Part shown: positions 40,848 to 53,898 of the stretch, in pieces
How positions within the stretch are numbered: position 1 is the stretch's first letter
Layout of the letters: each line of letters opens with the position of its first letter
Source: Pedobacter sp. KBS0701
GTDB lineage: Bacteria > Bacteroidota > Bacteroidia > Sphingobacteriales > Sphingobacteriaceae
Length of the DNA stretch: 64,000 nucleotides
Direction of reading: 5' to 3'
Assembly: GCF_005938645.2 (NCBI RefSeq)
Contig: NZ_CP042171.1
Span: 248,001 to 312,000, forward strand
Notes under the pieces: generated by a model
What the model saw: only the letters and a program-made list of their open reading frames with translations
Database searches by the model: none
What the model was told of the DNA's origin: nothing
Translations under genes and position numbers: made by a program

Positions 40848-42782
40848 ATGAAAAATATACAAATAAAAGCCATTCTGGGTATTTGGTTACTGATGGTCAT
40901 CTCTTCAGGCTGTTCTAAAATCCTGGATGAAGAACCGAGGAGCATCTTTACACCTGACTATTTAAAGACCGCGACAGGGGTAAACGGAGCATTAACCGGC
41001 ATGTATGCACATTTACGAAACATGTATGGTCAGTCGTATTTCTATAATTCTTTGATCACCGGTACCGATGAAGCCACCTGGGGCAAAGACGCTGATGGAA
41101 ACTTCAAAGACATGGACTGCTCTGGAGTAGGTTCAATTTTATCGACTAGTTATCCGAGCAGTGTATTGTGGAGCGAAGCATTTCCGAACATTAACAATGC
41201 CAGTGGCATCATCGAAAATGCTGCTGCTGCCGGTGTTTCAAATTCGCTGGTGGCTGAAGCAAGATTTTTCCGTGCTTTTGATTATTTTCTTTTGGTACAG
41301 ACTTTCGGCGGTGTTCCGCTTGATTTAGGCGCCGGGGAATTGAAATTCAATACCAGTCCATCAAGAACTTCTGTAAGAAATACAGTGCCTGCGGTTTATA
41401 CAAAGGCAGTTTTTCCGGATCTTATTAAAGCAATAGCCGACCTTCCTGCAACAGGAAGAGTTACCGGCGGAGTAACCAAAGTAGTTGCGCAGCTATTTTT
41501 ATCAAAAGCCTATTTAACGTATGGCTGGTGGTTACAAAATCCTAACAATATTCCAACTTATCCGGCGTCTGCAAGAACCGATCCGGACGGGCACGATGCG
41601 AACTGGTATTTCCAGCAGGCTTACGATGTTGCAACTGCTGCCATTGAAAACCCAGGTGCATTTGGACTAATGGATACCTATTATGATGTGAATTGGGCGG
41701 TGAATGACCGTAATAAAGAAATGTTATTGTATGCTGATCATACGCAGACAAGCGAGAAATTTAATGGTGGAAGTTTGACAAATGGAAGTGGTGGTGCACC
41801 TGATAATTTCGCTGGCTGGATGATGACCTGGAACTATACGAATATCCGTAGTGGAGGCATCAGTTCCGTTCAGCGAGAAGCCGAGCAGCATTTAGGTCGT
41901 CCGTGGAACCGTATGGCGCCAACAGTTGAAGTATTAAAAAATACTTTTGCCGATAAAACATTGGATTCGAGATATGACGGTACTTTCACCACGGTTTACA
42001 GAGGTAACTGGCCTAAAGGCTACAATCCACCATCAAGTGCGCCGGCATCATTGGTGAATGCAAACGGGCTATCTGTAGTTCCCGGAGATGCAGTATTGAC
42101 CTTTTTAAATACAGATGACCCTGCAATTGCTTACCCAACGGACGCTGGAATCAGTGGTATAGGAGCAGGTATTCTACCTGGAAGAGCTGATTATGTGGTG
42201 GCTCCGGGAGGAATCAGCAGAATCGTTTATCCCGGACTTTGGAAACTAGGTCCTTACCGCACTGACAATGGTACAGGACTTGGACAGCCAAATGCGGGTA
42301 GCACACGCCCGTTCCCGGTAGCTAAATTTTCTGAGCTTTACTTCGTTGCAGCAGAAGCAGCCGTAAAAGGAGCGACAACTAAAGCTGGTAAAAGTGCACG
42401 CGAATTAATTAATGTAATTCGTGCAAGAGCTGGTAAATGGCGTTTTGATAACAATGGAAATGTTGTTAAAGTTCAAGATAACAGTGCAGCGATGGTTGCG
42501 GCTACTCCGGCTACCATAGATATTAATTATATTTTAGCAGAACGCTCAAGAGAATATTATGCTGAAGGTTACCGCAGGTATGACCTGATCAGGACTCAAA
42601 AATGGGCTGAGCTTTCTTCTACCTATACTATTGCAGGAGTCAACTATGGCGATCACACGCCACAGACAGTAACCCGTACCATCACACCAGCATTATATCT
42701 ACGCCCGATCCCTCAGGCACAAATAGATGGCATGCAGATGAGTGCAGATGAAAAAAAGGCTTACCAGAATCCTGGTTATTAA
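40848..42782 (+). CDS. SusD/RagB-like glycan-binding lipoprotein
   Basis: About 644 residues, an outer-membrane surface lipoprotein that captures oligosaccharides and lids the SusC barrel. The lipobox ISSGC puts the lipidated cysteine at residue 22. TPR-like helices (EARFFRAFDYFLLVQTFGGV, FLSKAYLTYGWW) and the C-terminal ILAERSREYYAEGYRRYDL segment are typical of the family. ATG 40848 is preferred over the TTG two codons upstream. It is slightly longer than classical SusD. A terminator hairpin follows at 42807-42840. Confidence 0.95.
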   Translation: MKNIQIKAILGIWLLMVISSGCSKILDEEPRSIFTPDYLKTATGVNGALTGMYAHLRNMYGQSYFYNSLITGTDEATWGKDADGNFKDMDCSGVGSILSTSYPSSVLWSEAFPNINNASGIIENAAAAGVSNSLVAEARFFRAFDYFLLVQTFGGVPLDLGAGELKFNTSPSRTSVRNTVPAVYTKAVFPDLIKAIADLPATGRVTGGVTKVVAQLFLSKAYLTYGWWLQNPNNIPTYPASARTDPDGHDANWYFQQAYDVATAAIENPGAFGLMDTYYDVNWAVNDRNKEMLLYADHTQTSEKFNGGSLTNGSGGAPDNFAGWMMTWNYTNIRSGGISSVQREAEQHLGRPWNRMAPTVEVLKNTFADKTLDSRYDGTFTTVYRGNWPKGYNPPSSAPASLVNANGLSVVPGDAVLTFLNTDDPAIAYPTDAGISGIGAGILPGRADYVVAPGGISRIVYPGLWKLGPYRTDNGTGLGQPNAGSTRPFPVAKFSELYFVAAEAAVKGATTKAGKSARELINVIRARAGKWRFDNNGNVVKVQDNSAAMVAATPATIDINYILAERSREYYAEGYRRYDLIRTQKWAELSSTYTIAGVNYGDHTPQTVTRTITPALYLRPIPQAQIDGMQMSADEKKAYQNPGY

Positions 42783-42806
42783 AAAATATTTTGGTTTAGT
42801 TAGTTG

Positions 42807-42840
42807 GGCGGCGTCAATTGATGCCGCTCATTCTTTTTTA
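42807..42840 (+). terminator. Rho-independent-type terminator after SusD
   Basis: GCGGCGTC and GATGCCGC pair (8 bp with one G-U) around AATT, followed by TCATTCTTTTTTA, 25 bp after the susD stop. It separates the SusC/SusD transcript from the GH115 genes. Confidence 0.75.
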
Positions 42841-43054
42841 TAAAAGCCTGGCTTTTCTGGCAGCCAAAAGATTTTTGGGTAAATGAAATCATCGTAATTT
42901 GATTCCTGTTCTTAACTCATCTTTTCATTTTAGCATTCTAACCTACAGGGTTGCGCTATCCGGAAATAAAAAATCCCAATAACGGGCATTGCTTCAATAT
43001 CTATAATACCTCTCCGAAACAAATAGCTATACATCAAAACCTAATTATTCCCTA

Positions 43055-45967
43055 ATGCAAGTTAATTCTTTAAAAAAAAGCCAGATTTTCTTTGCGCTCC
43101 TTATCCTTTTCACTTTTTGGATTGATTACACTAAAGCGCAGACAAGTTTGGGTTTGGAAAAACAATTTATTCATGATACCAGAAGTAATAAAGAAGATGT
43201 TGCACTGATAGAAAAAGGAAGAGCGGCGGATATTTTTTATGATACGAATGATTATAAAGGCGTTATAAGGGCAATTGGCGATTTAGGTCATGACTTTTTC
43301 AGTGTGTCGGGTATAAAGCCTGAATTGAAAAGCGTTGAGCCTTCGGAGAAAGATGTTATTCTCATCGGAACCCTGGGTAAAAACAAACTTATCGATCAGC
43401 TCATCAACACAGGAAAGCTGAGTAAATCCACCATTTCCGGCAAGTGGGAGAGTTTTATCATATCAACAGTTAAAAAACCGTTTCCTGGCGTTGATCAGGC
43501 CCTGGTTATTGCAGGGAGCGATAAACGCGGAACCATATATGGTATCTATGAATTGTCTGAACAGTTAGGCGTATCTCCATGGTACTGGTGGGCTGATGTG
43601 CCACCAAAAACCCGTAAAAGTGCTTATGCTGTTTCCGGAAGTTACAGCTCAGGTGAACCGGCAGTGAAATACCGCGGAATATTTATTAATGATGAAGCCC
43701 CTGCAATGACAGGATGGGCCAAAGAAAAGTTTGGTGGGATGAACAGTAAGATGTACACCCGTATGTTTGAGTTGCTGCTCCGCCTGAGGGGCAATTACCT
43801 TTGGCCAGCCATGTGGGGTAATGCATTTAATGAAGATGATTCCGAAAATCCACGTCTCGCTGATGAATATGGCATTGTAATGGGCACTTCTCATCATGAA
43901 CCAATGATCCGAGCGCAACAGGAATGGAAAAAGCACGGGGTTGGCGCCTGGAATTATGCCACAAACCCTCAGGGCTTAAATGCTTTCTGGCAAGAAGGGA
44001 TTAAAAGAAATAAAAACTATGAAAGCCTGGTCACCATGGGGATGCGGGGAGATGGAGATGAACCAATGGTTGAAGGAGGTGATATGGCATCCAATGTTAA
44101 ACTGCTGGAAAATATCATAACCGAGCAGCGCAAAATTCTTTCTGAAAATATGGAAAAGTCCGTAGAAAAGATACCACAGCTCTGGGCTTTATACAAAGAA
44201 GTAAAAGATTATTACGATTTCGGAATGAAAGTTCCGGATGACATTACCCTGTTGTGGGCTGATGATAACTGGGGTAACTTAAGGCATTTGCCCACGGCCC
44301 GGGAGCGCAGTCGGACCGGGGGATCCGGAATATATTATCATTTTGATTATGTTGGTGCGCCCAGAAATTATAAATGGCTTAATACCACCTCCCTGCCAAA
44401 AGTTTGGGAGCAGATGAATTTGGCCTACAATTATGGCGCCGACCGTATTTGGGTAGTCAATGTGGGTGATCTGAAACCAATGGAGATTCCGATAGAGTTC
44501 TTTTTACGGATGGCATGGAACCCCAAAGCGATGAGCCGGGAAAAGCTGTCAGGTTTTCTGCTGCACTGGGCAACACGTGAATTTGGATCTGACCAGGCGA
44601 AAGAAATTGCAGGTTTGGTGCGCTTGTACTCTAAATATACAACCAGGCGCAAACCTGAGCTGCTGGGGCCAGAAACTTTTAGTCTGGTAAACTTCAGTGA
44701 AGCGCAGCGCGTGGCCATGGAATGGAGCGCATTAAGCGACAGGGCAGAGCAGGTGAATAATAAGTTGCCACAGCAATACAAAGATGCGTTCTATCAATTG
44801 GTGAGTTATCCAATCCAGGCGATGAAAGCGGTGACGGATTTATATATTGCTGTGGGAAAAAACAGGCTGTATTTTAAGCAGGGAAGGGCTGCCACAAACC
44901 TTCAGCGTAACCTTGCTCTCGATCTTTTTAAACAGGATCAGCAGCTTAGTGATGAATATAATCTTAAAATGGCAGGGGGTAAGTGGAATCACATGATGGA
45001 TCAGGTCAGGATTGGTTATACGAGCTGGAATGATCCAAAGAAAAATATCATGCCCAAAACAGAAGAAATCGAGGTGCCTTCAAAATCAGGCTTCGGGGTA
45101 GCTGTTGATGGTTCATCCGCTAGCTGGCCATCAAATGCTCCGGCGCCTACGCTTCCGCGATTCGAATCTTTAAATAAATTTCAGTCCTACTTTGAAGTTT
45201 TTGCAAAAGGATCCGCTCCAGTCAATTTCGAGCTGAAATCCGATAACTGGATTCGTTTGAAAAAGGAAAGTGTTCCCGGAACAAATGACTACAGGGTACT
45301 GGTGGATATTGACTGGGCGAAACTCAGCGGTGGAAAGCATCAGGGTAAAATCCAAGTATCAGACGACTCGACCCTGGTGGTAATTAAAGTTGAGGCCTGC
45401 AAGGCAACACCTAAGCAATTGGCTGAAGCAAAAGGAAGCTTTGCAAGTTTAGGTGCACCAATTGCATTTGAGGCTTTTGAGGCAAGTAAAAAGGTAAGCA
45501 GAAATGGTGTAAGCTGGGAAGCTATACCCGGTTATGGAAGAGGAGATGCAGGGATGTCGATTTTTCCTGTCACTTCAGCTTCGTTGGGTAAGCCTGGTAA
45601 CCCAACATTAGCATATCCTGTTTTCTTTTCTGAAAGCGGGGAGGTTAAAATTGATCTTGTGGTGGGGCCAACTGTAAATTTCTCCCCGGAAGGATTAAGG
45701 GTAGGGATTTCGGTAGATGGTGCGGCCCCTCAAATCCTGACCATTATAGCCAAACCCAGCGCCTCGGGGTCTGATGCAAGTTGGGCAAATGCGGTCAGGG
45801 ATAATGCAAGAACACTTACATCTTCACATTTCTTTAAAGTTCCTGGCAGGCATACCGTAAAAATATGGATGGTTGATCCGGCAGTAGTGCTGGAAAAAAT
45901 AATAATATACAAGGGTAAACTTCCAGCTAGTTATTTGGGCCCGCAAGAAAATAAGCTTGTTCAATAG
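43055..45967 (+). CDS. GH115 alpha-glucuronidase (first copy)
   Basis: 970-residue secreted enzyme that removes (4-O-methyl)glucuronic acid from internal as well as terminal xylose of glucuronoxylan. Signal peptide ends TKAQ (29). Family landmarks are SPWYWWADVPP, KYRGIFINDE, GNYLWPAMWGN, MGTSHHEPM, MGMRGDGDEPM and LLWADDNWGN. A beta-sandwich domain occupies about 670-970. A paralogue follows after 64 bp, implying co-transcription. Family architecture is clear; relative specificity of the two copies is not. Confidence 0.95.
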   Translation: MQVNSLKKSQIFFALLILFTFWIDYTKAQTSLGLEKQFIHDTRSNKEDVALIEKGRAADIFYDTNDYKGVIRAIGDLGHDFFSVSGIKPELKSVEPSEKDVILIGTLGKNKLIDQLINTGKLSKSTISGKWESFIISTVKKPFPGVDQALVIAGSDKRGTIYGIYELSEQLGVSPWYWWADVPPKTRKSAYAVSGSYSSGEPAVKYRGIFINDEAPAMTGWAKEKFGGMNSKMYTRMFELLLRLRGNYLWPAMWGNAFNEDDSENPRLADEYGIVMGTSHHEPMIRAQQEWKKHGVGAWNYATNPQGLNAFWQEGIKRNKNYESLVTMGMRGDGDEPMVEGGDMASNVKLLENIITEQRKILSENMEKSVEKIPQLWALYKEVKDYYDFGMKVPDDITLLWADDNWGNLRHLPTARERSRTGGSGIYYHFDYVGAPRNYKWLNTTSLPKVWEQMNLAYNYGADRIWVVNVGDLKPMEIPIEFFLRMAWNPKAMSREKLSGFLLHWATREFGSDQAKEIAGLVRLYSKYTTRRKPELLGPETFSLVNFSEAQRVAMEWSALSDRAEQVNNKLPQQYKDAFYQLVSYPIQAMKAVTDLYIAVGKNRLYFKQGRAATNLQRNLALDLFKQDQQLSDEYNLKMAGGKWNHMMDQVRIGYTSWNDPKKNIMPKTEEIEVPSKSGFGVAVDGSSASWPSNAPAPTLPRFESLNKFQSYFEVFAKGSAPVNFELKSDNWIRLKKESVPGTNDYRVLVDIDWAKLSGGKHQGKIQVSDDSTLVVIKVEACKATPKQLAEAKGSFASLGAPIAFEAFEASKKVSRNGVSWEAIPGYGRGDAGMSIFPVTSASLGKPGNPTLAYPVFFSESGEVKIDLVVGPTVNFSPEGLRVGISVDGAAPQILTIIAKPSASGSDASWANAVRDNARTLTSSHFFKVPGRHTVKIWMVDPAVVLEKIIIYKGKLPASYLGPQENKLVQ

Positions 45968-46031
45968 CAAGTACAACCATGCAATTATATCAGTTAAACA
46001 TTTGTATCAATCTTTTAATGAATTGAGAAAT

Positions 46032-49013
46032 ATGAAACTTAAATTCCTGAGCCTATTCACTTTTACTTTATTTCTACTCCAGCATACACTGGCCCGGCAG
46101 CTCACGGCGCCCCCTTTGGCGGGTCTGCCTCAATATATTACTACGGTTGCAGCAAAAAAATCTTTTAAAATCGCAGCCAACAAAGTAACGGCCAGAATAT
46201 ATGTGGATCCTCAGGACTGGGAAGGCGTAATTAGGGGGGCAAATGATCTCTCTGCAGATATTGACCGGGTAACAGGCCTAAAGGCTGCTGTTTATTCACA
46301 GGTAAATCCAGTAATAAAAAGCATCCTTATTGGCACGATTGGAAAAAGTAGAATCATAGATAAATTAATTGCACAGAAAAAGCTTAATGTATCAGCCGTA
46401 AAAGGGAAGTGGGAGTCTTTTGTCATTCAGACCATTGGTGGTGATCTCGTCATTGCAGGCAGCGATAAAAGAGGTACACTGTACGGAATTTACGATATTT
46501 CTGAGAAGATTGGAGTTTCTCCATGGTATTGGTGGGCAGACGTACCGGTAAAAAAGAGTTCTGCACTTTTTCTGAAAGCTGGACGATATGTTCAGCAATC
46601 GCCAAAAGTCAAGTATAGAGGGATTTTTATAAATGATGAATGGCCTTCAATGGGTGGGTGGACAAGCACCAAATTTGGGGGATTTAATAGCAAAATGTAT
46701 GAAAACATGTTTGAACTCCTGCTTCGCCTGAAAGCAAACTATCTCTGGCCGGCGATGTGGAGTGCTGCCTTTCATTCCGATGATCCTGATAATTTTATTC
46801 TTGCCGATAAGATGGGAATTGTTATTGGAACATCTCATCATGAACCTATGGCCCGCCCACATCAGGAATGGGTCAAAAACAAAAGCAAATATGGCAATGG
46901 AGAATGGAATTTTGAAACCAATAAAGCAGGTATTGAGCAGTTTTTTGAAGAAGGCATTGAGCGCATCAAAACCAAGGAAGAAATCATCACCATTGGAATG
47001 CGGGGTGATGGTGATGTCGCCATGGGTAGTGGTGATGACCAGGCTAATATCAAAACGCTAAGACATGTGGTATCTGCCCAGCGGAATATAATTGGACAGG
47101 TGTATGGTAAGAACCCTGCTGAAGTACCTCAATTATGGGCTGTTTTTACTGAGGTGCAGCGCTATTATGATGCAGGTTTAAATGTTCCTGAAGATGTGAT
47201 TCTGCTTTTATGTGACAATAACTGGGGGTATATCCGTAGAACCGGACCGGAGCAGGAAAAAAAACGGAGTGGCGGACTTGGGCTGTATTATCATATTGAT
47301 ATGAATGGGGGACCCTGGAACGACCGGTGGGTAAATACCACAACAATTCCCAAATTAAGAGAGCAGTTTAATCTGGCCTACCAAACCGGAATCGACAAGC
47401 TATGGGTGGTAAATGTAGGGGACTTAAAACCAAAAGAATTGCCAATCGATTTTATTATGCGCTATGCATGGAATCCAGAGGCGCTGCCAGCGGATAAAGT
47501 GATGGATTATACAACCAGCTGGGCTGCTCAGAATTTTGGCCCCAGCTATGCTACAGAGATTGGAGGTATTGTATCAGACTATTCTAAATATAATTTATAC
47601 CGTAAGCCCGAAGTTCAGTCTACAAAAATATTTAGTGTCGTAAATTATCATGAGGCAGATTTGGAGGTGAAGAAATGGAGGGCTTTAACAAGAAAAGCAG
47701 AAGAATTGGCTTTGAAAATTTCTCCCCAATATCAGGATGCCTATGATCAGCTTGTGCGCTATCCCACTAAAGCATCGGCAGGGGTGGCAGAGATTTACCT
47801 GGCTGCTGCTAAAAATAATTTATATGCAAAACAGGGAAGAGTAACGGCCAATGATTATGCACTCCGGGTTCGCGAACTTTTTGCCCTCGACAGTCTTCTG
47901 AGTGAAAATTATAATAAGCGCATTTCAAAAGGTAAATGGGATAAGATGATGTCAGATAAACATATAGGTTATTCGATGTGGTCGATGCCAAAGGAAAATA
48001 AGTATCCTGAGCTGGTCATGGTGAAACCGCTCAGTAAGGCTTCCATGGGGATTGCAATTGAAGGTTGTGAAAACGCCTGGCCTGGGAATGAAAGGGCAGT
48101 CTTGCCTGTTTTCGATCGCCTGCTTAAGCAATCCTATTATATTGATATTTTCAATAAAGGAACAGGGGTTTTCAGTTTTACAGCAACCCCTGACATGGAC
48201 TGGATTAAACTCAGCGAGACTAAAGGATCTGTAGCGACTGAAAGACGAATTCAAGTTGAACTTGACTGGGATAGCATGAGCATCGGAACAGCCAAAGGGA
48301 AAATAACCATTAAGTCCGGTCAGGATTCCGTTACCGTCGGTGTTGAAGCGATCAATGCCAGGTTGCCTGTTATAACAGAACCTTATTTCGGAAACTTTAG
48401 TGGCTCAGAGTTTTCAATACCTGCCCCTCTGTTCAATCGCAACGTTCCGGGCAGTAAGGCTAGGTGGGTCCTTTTACCAGACCTTGGGCGTGCTGAGGGA
48501 AATATGGGTATCTATCCGGTTACTGCTCCAAGCGTGAAAGCGTCTGAAGCACCATACCTGGAATACAAAGTGTTCATCAACAATACCGGCAAAGTCAGGA
48601 TATGTCTGGGCATACTGCCTACACAGGATATCAATCCTGCCAGGGGCCTGCGCATCGCAGCTGGACTAAATGATCAGCAGGCTATTGTTCTTGATGCAAG
48701 AAAAGGTTTTGCAGATACTTTTAGTGAATATACGCCTGAGAATTTATCCAGATCGAAAACGCTGAAAGCCATTCAGCCTGCAAATCCTGGTATCAAATTA
48801 ATTTCCAATGGCCCGCGAAGAAATGAAATTTTTGATAATTTAAGGTGGTTGGATTTCGAACTTAATGTGGAGCGGGCAGGCCTCCAAAATCTTCGTATTT
48901 ACATGGTGGACCCGGAAATTGTATTAGAGCAGATTGTTGTTAATCCTGACAACAGGTTTCCAAGTTATTTTGGAGCACCTGTTATGCAGCATATCCCGAA
49001 AAAAAAGAAATAG
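46032..49013 (+). CDS. GH115 alpha-glucuronidase (second copy)
   Basis: 993 residues from ATG 46032, chosen because it begins the signal peptide MKLKFLSLFTFTLF (cleavage near LAR-Q); a TTG 75 bases upstream would give an implausible leader. It keeps all GH115 landmarks: SPWYWWADVPV, KYRGIFINDE, ANYLWPAMWSA, IGTSHHEPM, GMRGDGDVAM and CDNNWGY. Substitutions at the end of several motifs (VAM for EPM, CDNNWGY for ADDNWGN) separate it from the neighbour, so this is an old duplication with probable functional division. Confidence 0.95.
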   Translation: MKLKFLSLFTFTLFLLQHTLARQLTAPPLAGLPQYITTVAAKKSFKIAANKVTARIYVDPQDWEGVIRGANDLSADIDRVTGLKAAVYSQVNPVIKSILIGTIGKSRIIDKLIAQKKLNVSAVKGKWESFVIQTIGGDLVIAGSDKRGTLYGIYDISEKIGVSPWYWWADVPVKKSSALFLKAGRYVQQSPKVKYRGIFINDEWPSMGGWTSTKFGGFNSKMYENMFELLLRLKANYLWPAMWSAAFHSDDPDNFILADKMGIVIGTSHHEPMARPHQEWVKNKSKYGNGEWNFETNKAGIEQFFEEGIERIKTKEEIITIGMRGDGDVAMGSGDDQANIKTLRHVVSAQRNIIGQVYGKNPAEVPQLWAVFTEVQRYYDAGLNVPEDVILLLCDNNWGYIRRTGPEQEKKRSGGLGLYYHIDMNGGPWNDRWVNTTTIPKLREQFNLAYQTGIDKLWVVNVGDLKPKELPIDFIMRYAWNPEALPADKVMDYTTSWAAQNFGPSYATEIGGIVSDYSKYNLYRKPEVQSTKIFSVVNYHEADLEVKKWRALTRKAEELALKISPQYQDAYDQLVRYPTKASAGVAEIYLAAAKNNLYAKQGRVTANDYALRVRELFALDSLLSENYNKRISKGKWDKMMSDKHIGYSMWSMPKENKYPELVMVKPLSKASMGIAIEGCENAWPGNERAVLPVFDRLLKQSYYIDIFNKGTGVFSFTATPDMDWIKLSETKGSVATERRIQVELDWDSMSIGTAKGKITIKSGQDSVTVGVEAINARLPVITEPYFGNFSGSEFSIPAPLFNRNVPGSKARWVLLPDLGRAEGNMGIYPVTAPSVKASEAPYLEYKVFINNTGKVRICLGILPTQDINPARGLRIAAGLNDQQAIVLDARKGFADTFSEYTPENLSRSKTLKAIQPANPGIKLISNGPRRNEIFDNLRWLDFELNVERAGLQNLRIYMVDPEIVLEQIVVNPDNRFPSYFGAPVMQHIPKKKK

Positions 49014-49262
49014 ATTAAGGAATATAAACCTCAATAAACCTAATATCAATATATCCACAGGAGGATAGTCAAGCATTAATTTACTTAATAAGTAGTGCAA
49101 AAAACAGCGTACACTGATCTTCCGTATTTGTCATTGTGTTCATAACCTGGCAATGGGAGATCATCAGTACGGCTTATCTGGCTGGATTTACCTGTGTTTG
49201 AAAGGAATTGTCGCACAGCCCTGCAAAACATAATTTCTGGCTTTCAAAAAGACCAGCATAAC

Positions 49263-50528
<1,266 letters not shown>

Positions 50529-50567
50529 ATCGACTACCCCACCACAATTGACAGATTAAAAAATCGC

Positions 50568-50673
50568 CGTCATTTCGACTGAAGCGCAGCGAAATGGAGA
50601 AATCTTTGAACTGGAATTGCAATAAATCTTTAAACTATGTTAAAAGATTTCTCCACTGCGGTCGAAATCACGC
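50568..50673. repeat. Family A repeat, diverged copy
   Basis: Arms CGTCATTTCGACTGAAGCGC and TCTCCACTGCGGTCGAAATC are inverted copies flanking an AT-rich centre that lacks the GCTTCGCAAAGCC segment of other copies. Confidence 0.75.
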
Positions 50674-50752
50674 CCCTTGTATATCTGTCATCAACCATCC
50701 GATGTATTTGAAAAATTCTAACCTCTACCACTGACAGACCATTCCAAGAAAG

Positions 50753-50790
50753 GTCGTCATTGCGAGGAGGAACGGCGAAGCATTCTATCA
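50753..50790. repeat. Family C repeat, half copy
   Basis: GGTCGTCATTGCGAGGAGG and AACGGCGAAGCATTCT match one arm of the complete copies at 9071 and 21121. Confidence 0.55.
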
Positions 50791-50861
50791 TGCAAGTAAT
50801 TACTATAATTCGTTAAAACCCCTGCCATTCATATTGACTTTGTACAGGTTGCCAGCGTAAT

Positions 50862-52562
<1,701 letters not shown>

Positions 52563-52994
52563 ATGTGGGGGAAAATTTTCGAACAAGTCGCGAAAGGCAT
52601 TGCTACGGCAGGTGTTAAGGAATACCAAAAGCATCAACTCAACAAGGAAGCTGAAAAACATGGAGACATACTTGCGTCCATTGATTGTACCATCACAGAA
52701 AGTGGAATTGTTGGATGGCAAGGTGGTCGTTTAGTTATTACTAAAGACGCAATGCTTTTTAGCCAGTTGGGGAAAACAACTCAAATAGGATTCAAATTAT
52801 CTCTTTCTTGGAGAAAAACTTTTTTGATAAGAGGACTTGAATATATCTTGACAGATGATCCTGTTTTATTTGGTGCAATCACTTATAAATTAATTACATT
52901 TATGGATGATGGAACTACTTATAGAATAAGAATTAAGGAATCGGATGGAGATACTTTTATAAAGGCAATCGCAGACGCGAAATGCAATCCCTAA
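52563..52994 (+). CDS. Hypothetical protein of unknown function
   Basis: 143 residues from MWGKIFEQVAKGIATAG; an upstream ATG (52515) would add 16 residues. I do not recognise a family. The first 35 residues form a probable amphipathic helix with Lys/Glu-rich EYQKHQLNKEAEKH. The rest alternates beta-type strands (TITESGIVGWQGGRLVITKD, LTDDPVLFGAITYKL, TTYRIRIKESDGDTF), suggesting a small PH-like or GRAM-like sheet; this is only a guess from pattern. No signal peptide. It stands alone between the xylan locus and a decayed region. Confidence 0.6.
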   Translation: MWGKIFEQVAKGIATAGVKEYQKHQLNKEAEKHGDILASIDCTITESGIVGWQGGRLVITKDAMLFSQLGKTTQIGFKLSLSWRKTFLIRGLEYILTDDPVLFGAITYKLITFMDDGTTYRIRIKESDGDTFIKAIADAKCNP

Positions 52995-53205
52995 TGATCT
53001 TATGATATAACCAAGATGTCTTTGAATTTAGGTTTGTTAAGAAGCTACCAGAAGTGAAACCCCACCCTAATTTTATTGCCAAGATCGTAAACGTTTGGAA
53101 GGTGATTAATGACCCGAAGTCCGATTTTCCTATTATATCAATTTCTTTAAAATCAACTATCTTACCTGAAATTTGCCTAAATTGTGTTGCATCTAGGTAA
53201 TTCGA

Positions 53206-53452
53206 TTATAAGGCTTTTCCCGTACTCGATAGAACTTATTGGCAGGCTCTATTATCGCCTTTATCTGGCTCAGTTCTTGTATCGATGTAGGTGCAAGGAT
53301 AGCCCCAAGACTCGAATTTTATAGTGAGAAGTTTTCCTCTGTCCAAAATATCTAAAGTTAGTTCCAAGAGTATCAATTTTCACTAGCAACTCTTGTGGAT
53401 AAATTTTTATTAATAAATCTTTGGTTATCAGGGACTCGAATATAGATAACAT
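53206..53452 (-). pseudogene. Possible frameshifted gene remnant, unrecognised
   Basis: Two minus-strand frames join plausibly. The first reads MLSIFESLITKDLLIKIYPQ then LGTNFRYFGQRKTSHYKIRV. Near 53305 the neighbouring frame continues SLGAILAPTSIQELSQIKAI then IEPANKFYRVREKPYN to a stop. The second part looks strongly protein-like, but I recognise no family. Confidence 0.35.
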
Positions 53453-53461
53453 TAAGGTCGT

Positions 53462-53511
53462 GTATAATTAGTTTGTCCTCCTGATGATGATTAGGAGTTG
53501 TGTAATTATAC
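53462..53511. repeat. Long two-step hairpin
   Basis: Outer arms GTATAATTA / TAATTATAC and inner arms CTCCT / AGGAG nest around GATGATGATT. It could be a terminator, an operator or an RNA element; no partner gene is evident. Confidence 0.45.
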
Positions 53512-53854
53512 TAAGTCAGTAGTGCTGTATCGTGCCATTCAAATTTCGGCTCTGGATATTTTATAGTGTTAGATGTTGTTCTAGGCAAGATGAACAAAGT
53601 TATAGGTAATTAAAATGTCTTTAATACTAAACCTTTTTTTCTTTTTGTCTCGACAACGACATTTATTTTTGCACTTATGATACTCATAAGAGACCTTTCG
53701 TCAACCAAAAGTATTAAAATCAAAAGAAAGTGCATCGATTGGTATGGAGATATCTCATTAAGATATTAAATATTTTAATGCGTTAGTCCTACAGGTTCAA
53801 GAGAAAAACACCCGTTTACTATGCCAAATGTTTAGCTTTCGAAACGAACAAAAA

Positions 53855-53878
53855 AGGCGGTCTGTTTACAGACCGCCT
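53855..53878 (-). terminator. Terminator of the DUF2807-like gene
   Basis: Perfect 10-bp stem AGGCGGTCTG / CAGACCGCCT with a 4-base loop, followed on the minus strand by TTTTTTG. It begins 20 bp after the stop codon of the 53899 gene. Confidence 0.9.
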
Positions 53879-53898
53879 GAACCAAAATATAATTCTTT

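Larger units (their letters stand above)
52995..53854. other. Decayed non-coding region
   Basis: An 860-bp stretch without a sound gene. It contains a minus-strand protein-like remnant broken by a frameshift (53206-53452), a long hairpin (53462-53511), and a -7-like element (53664-53671) followed by a 30-codon ORF (53677-53769) that I cannot support. Confidence 0.5.

Noticed and set aside
53677..53769. 30-codon ORF after a TATTTTTG element
   Set aside because: Spacing to the TTTG at 53644 is only 16 bases and the peptide has no recognisable features; not enough to call a gene.
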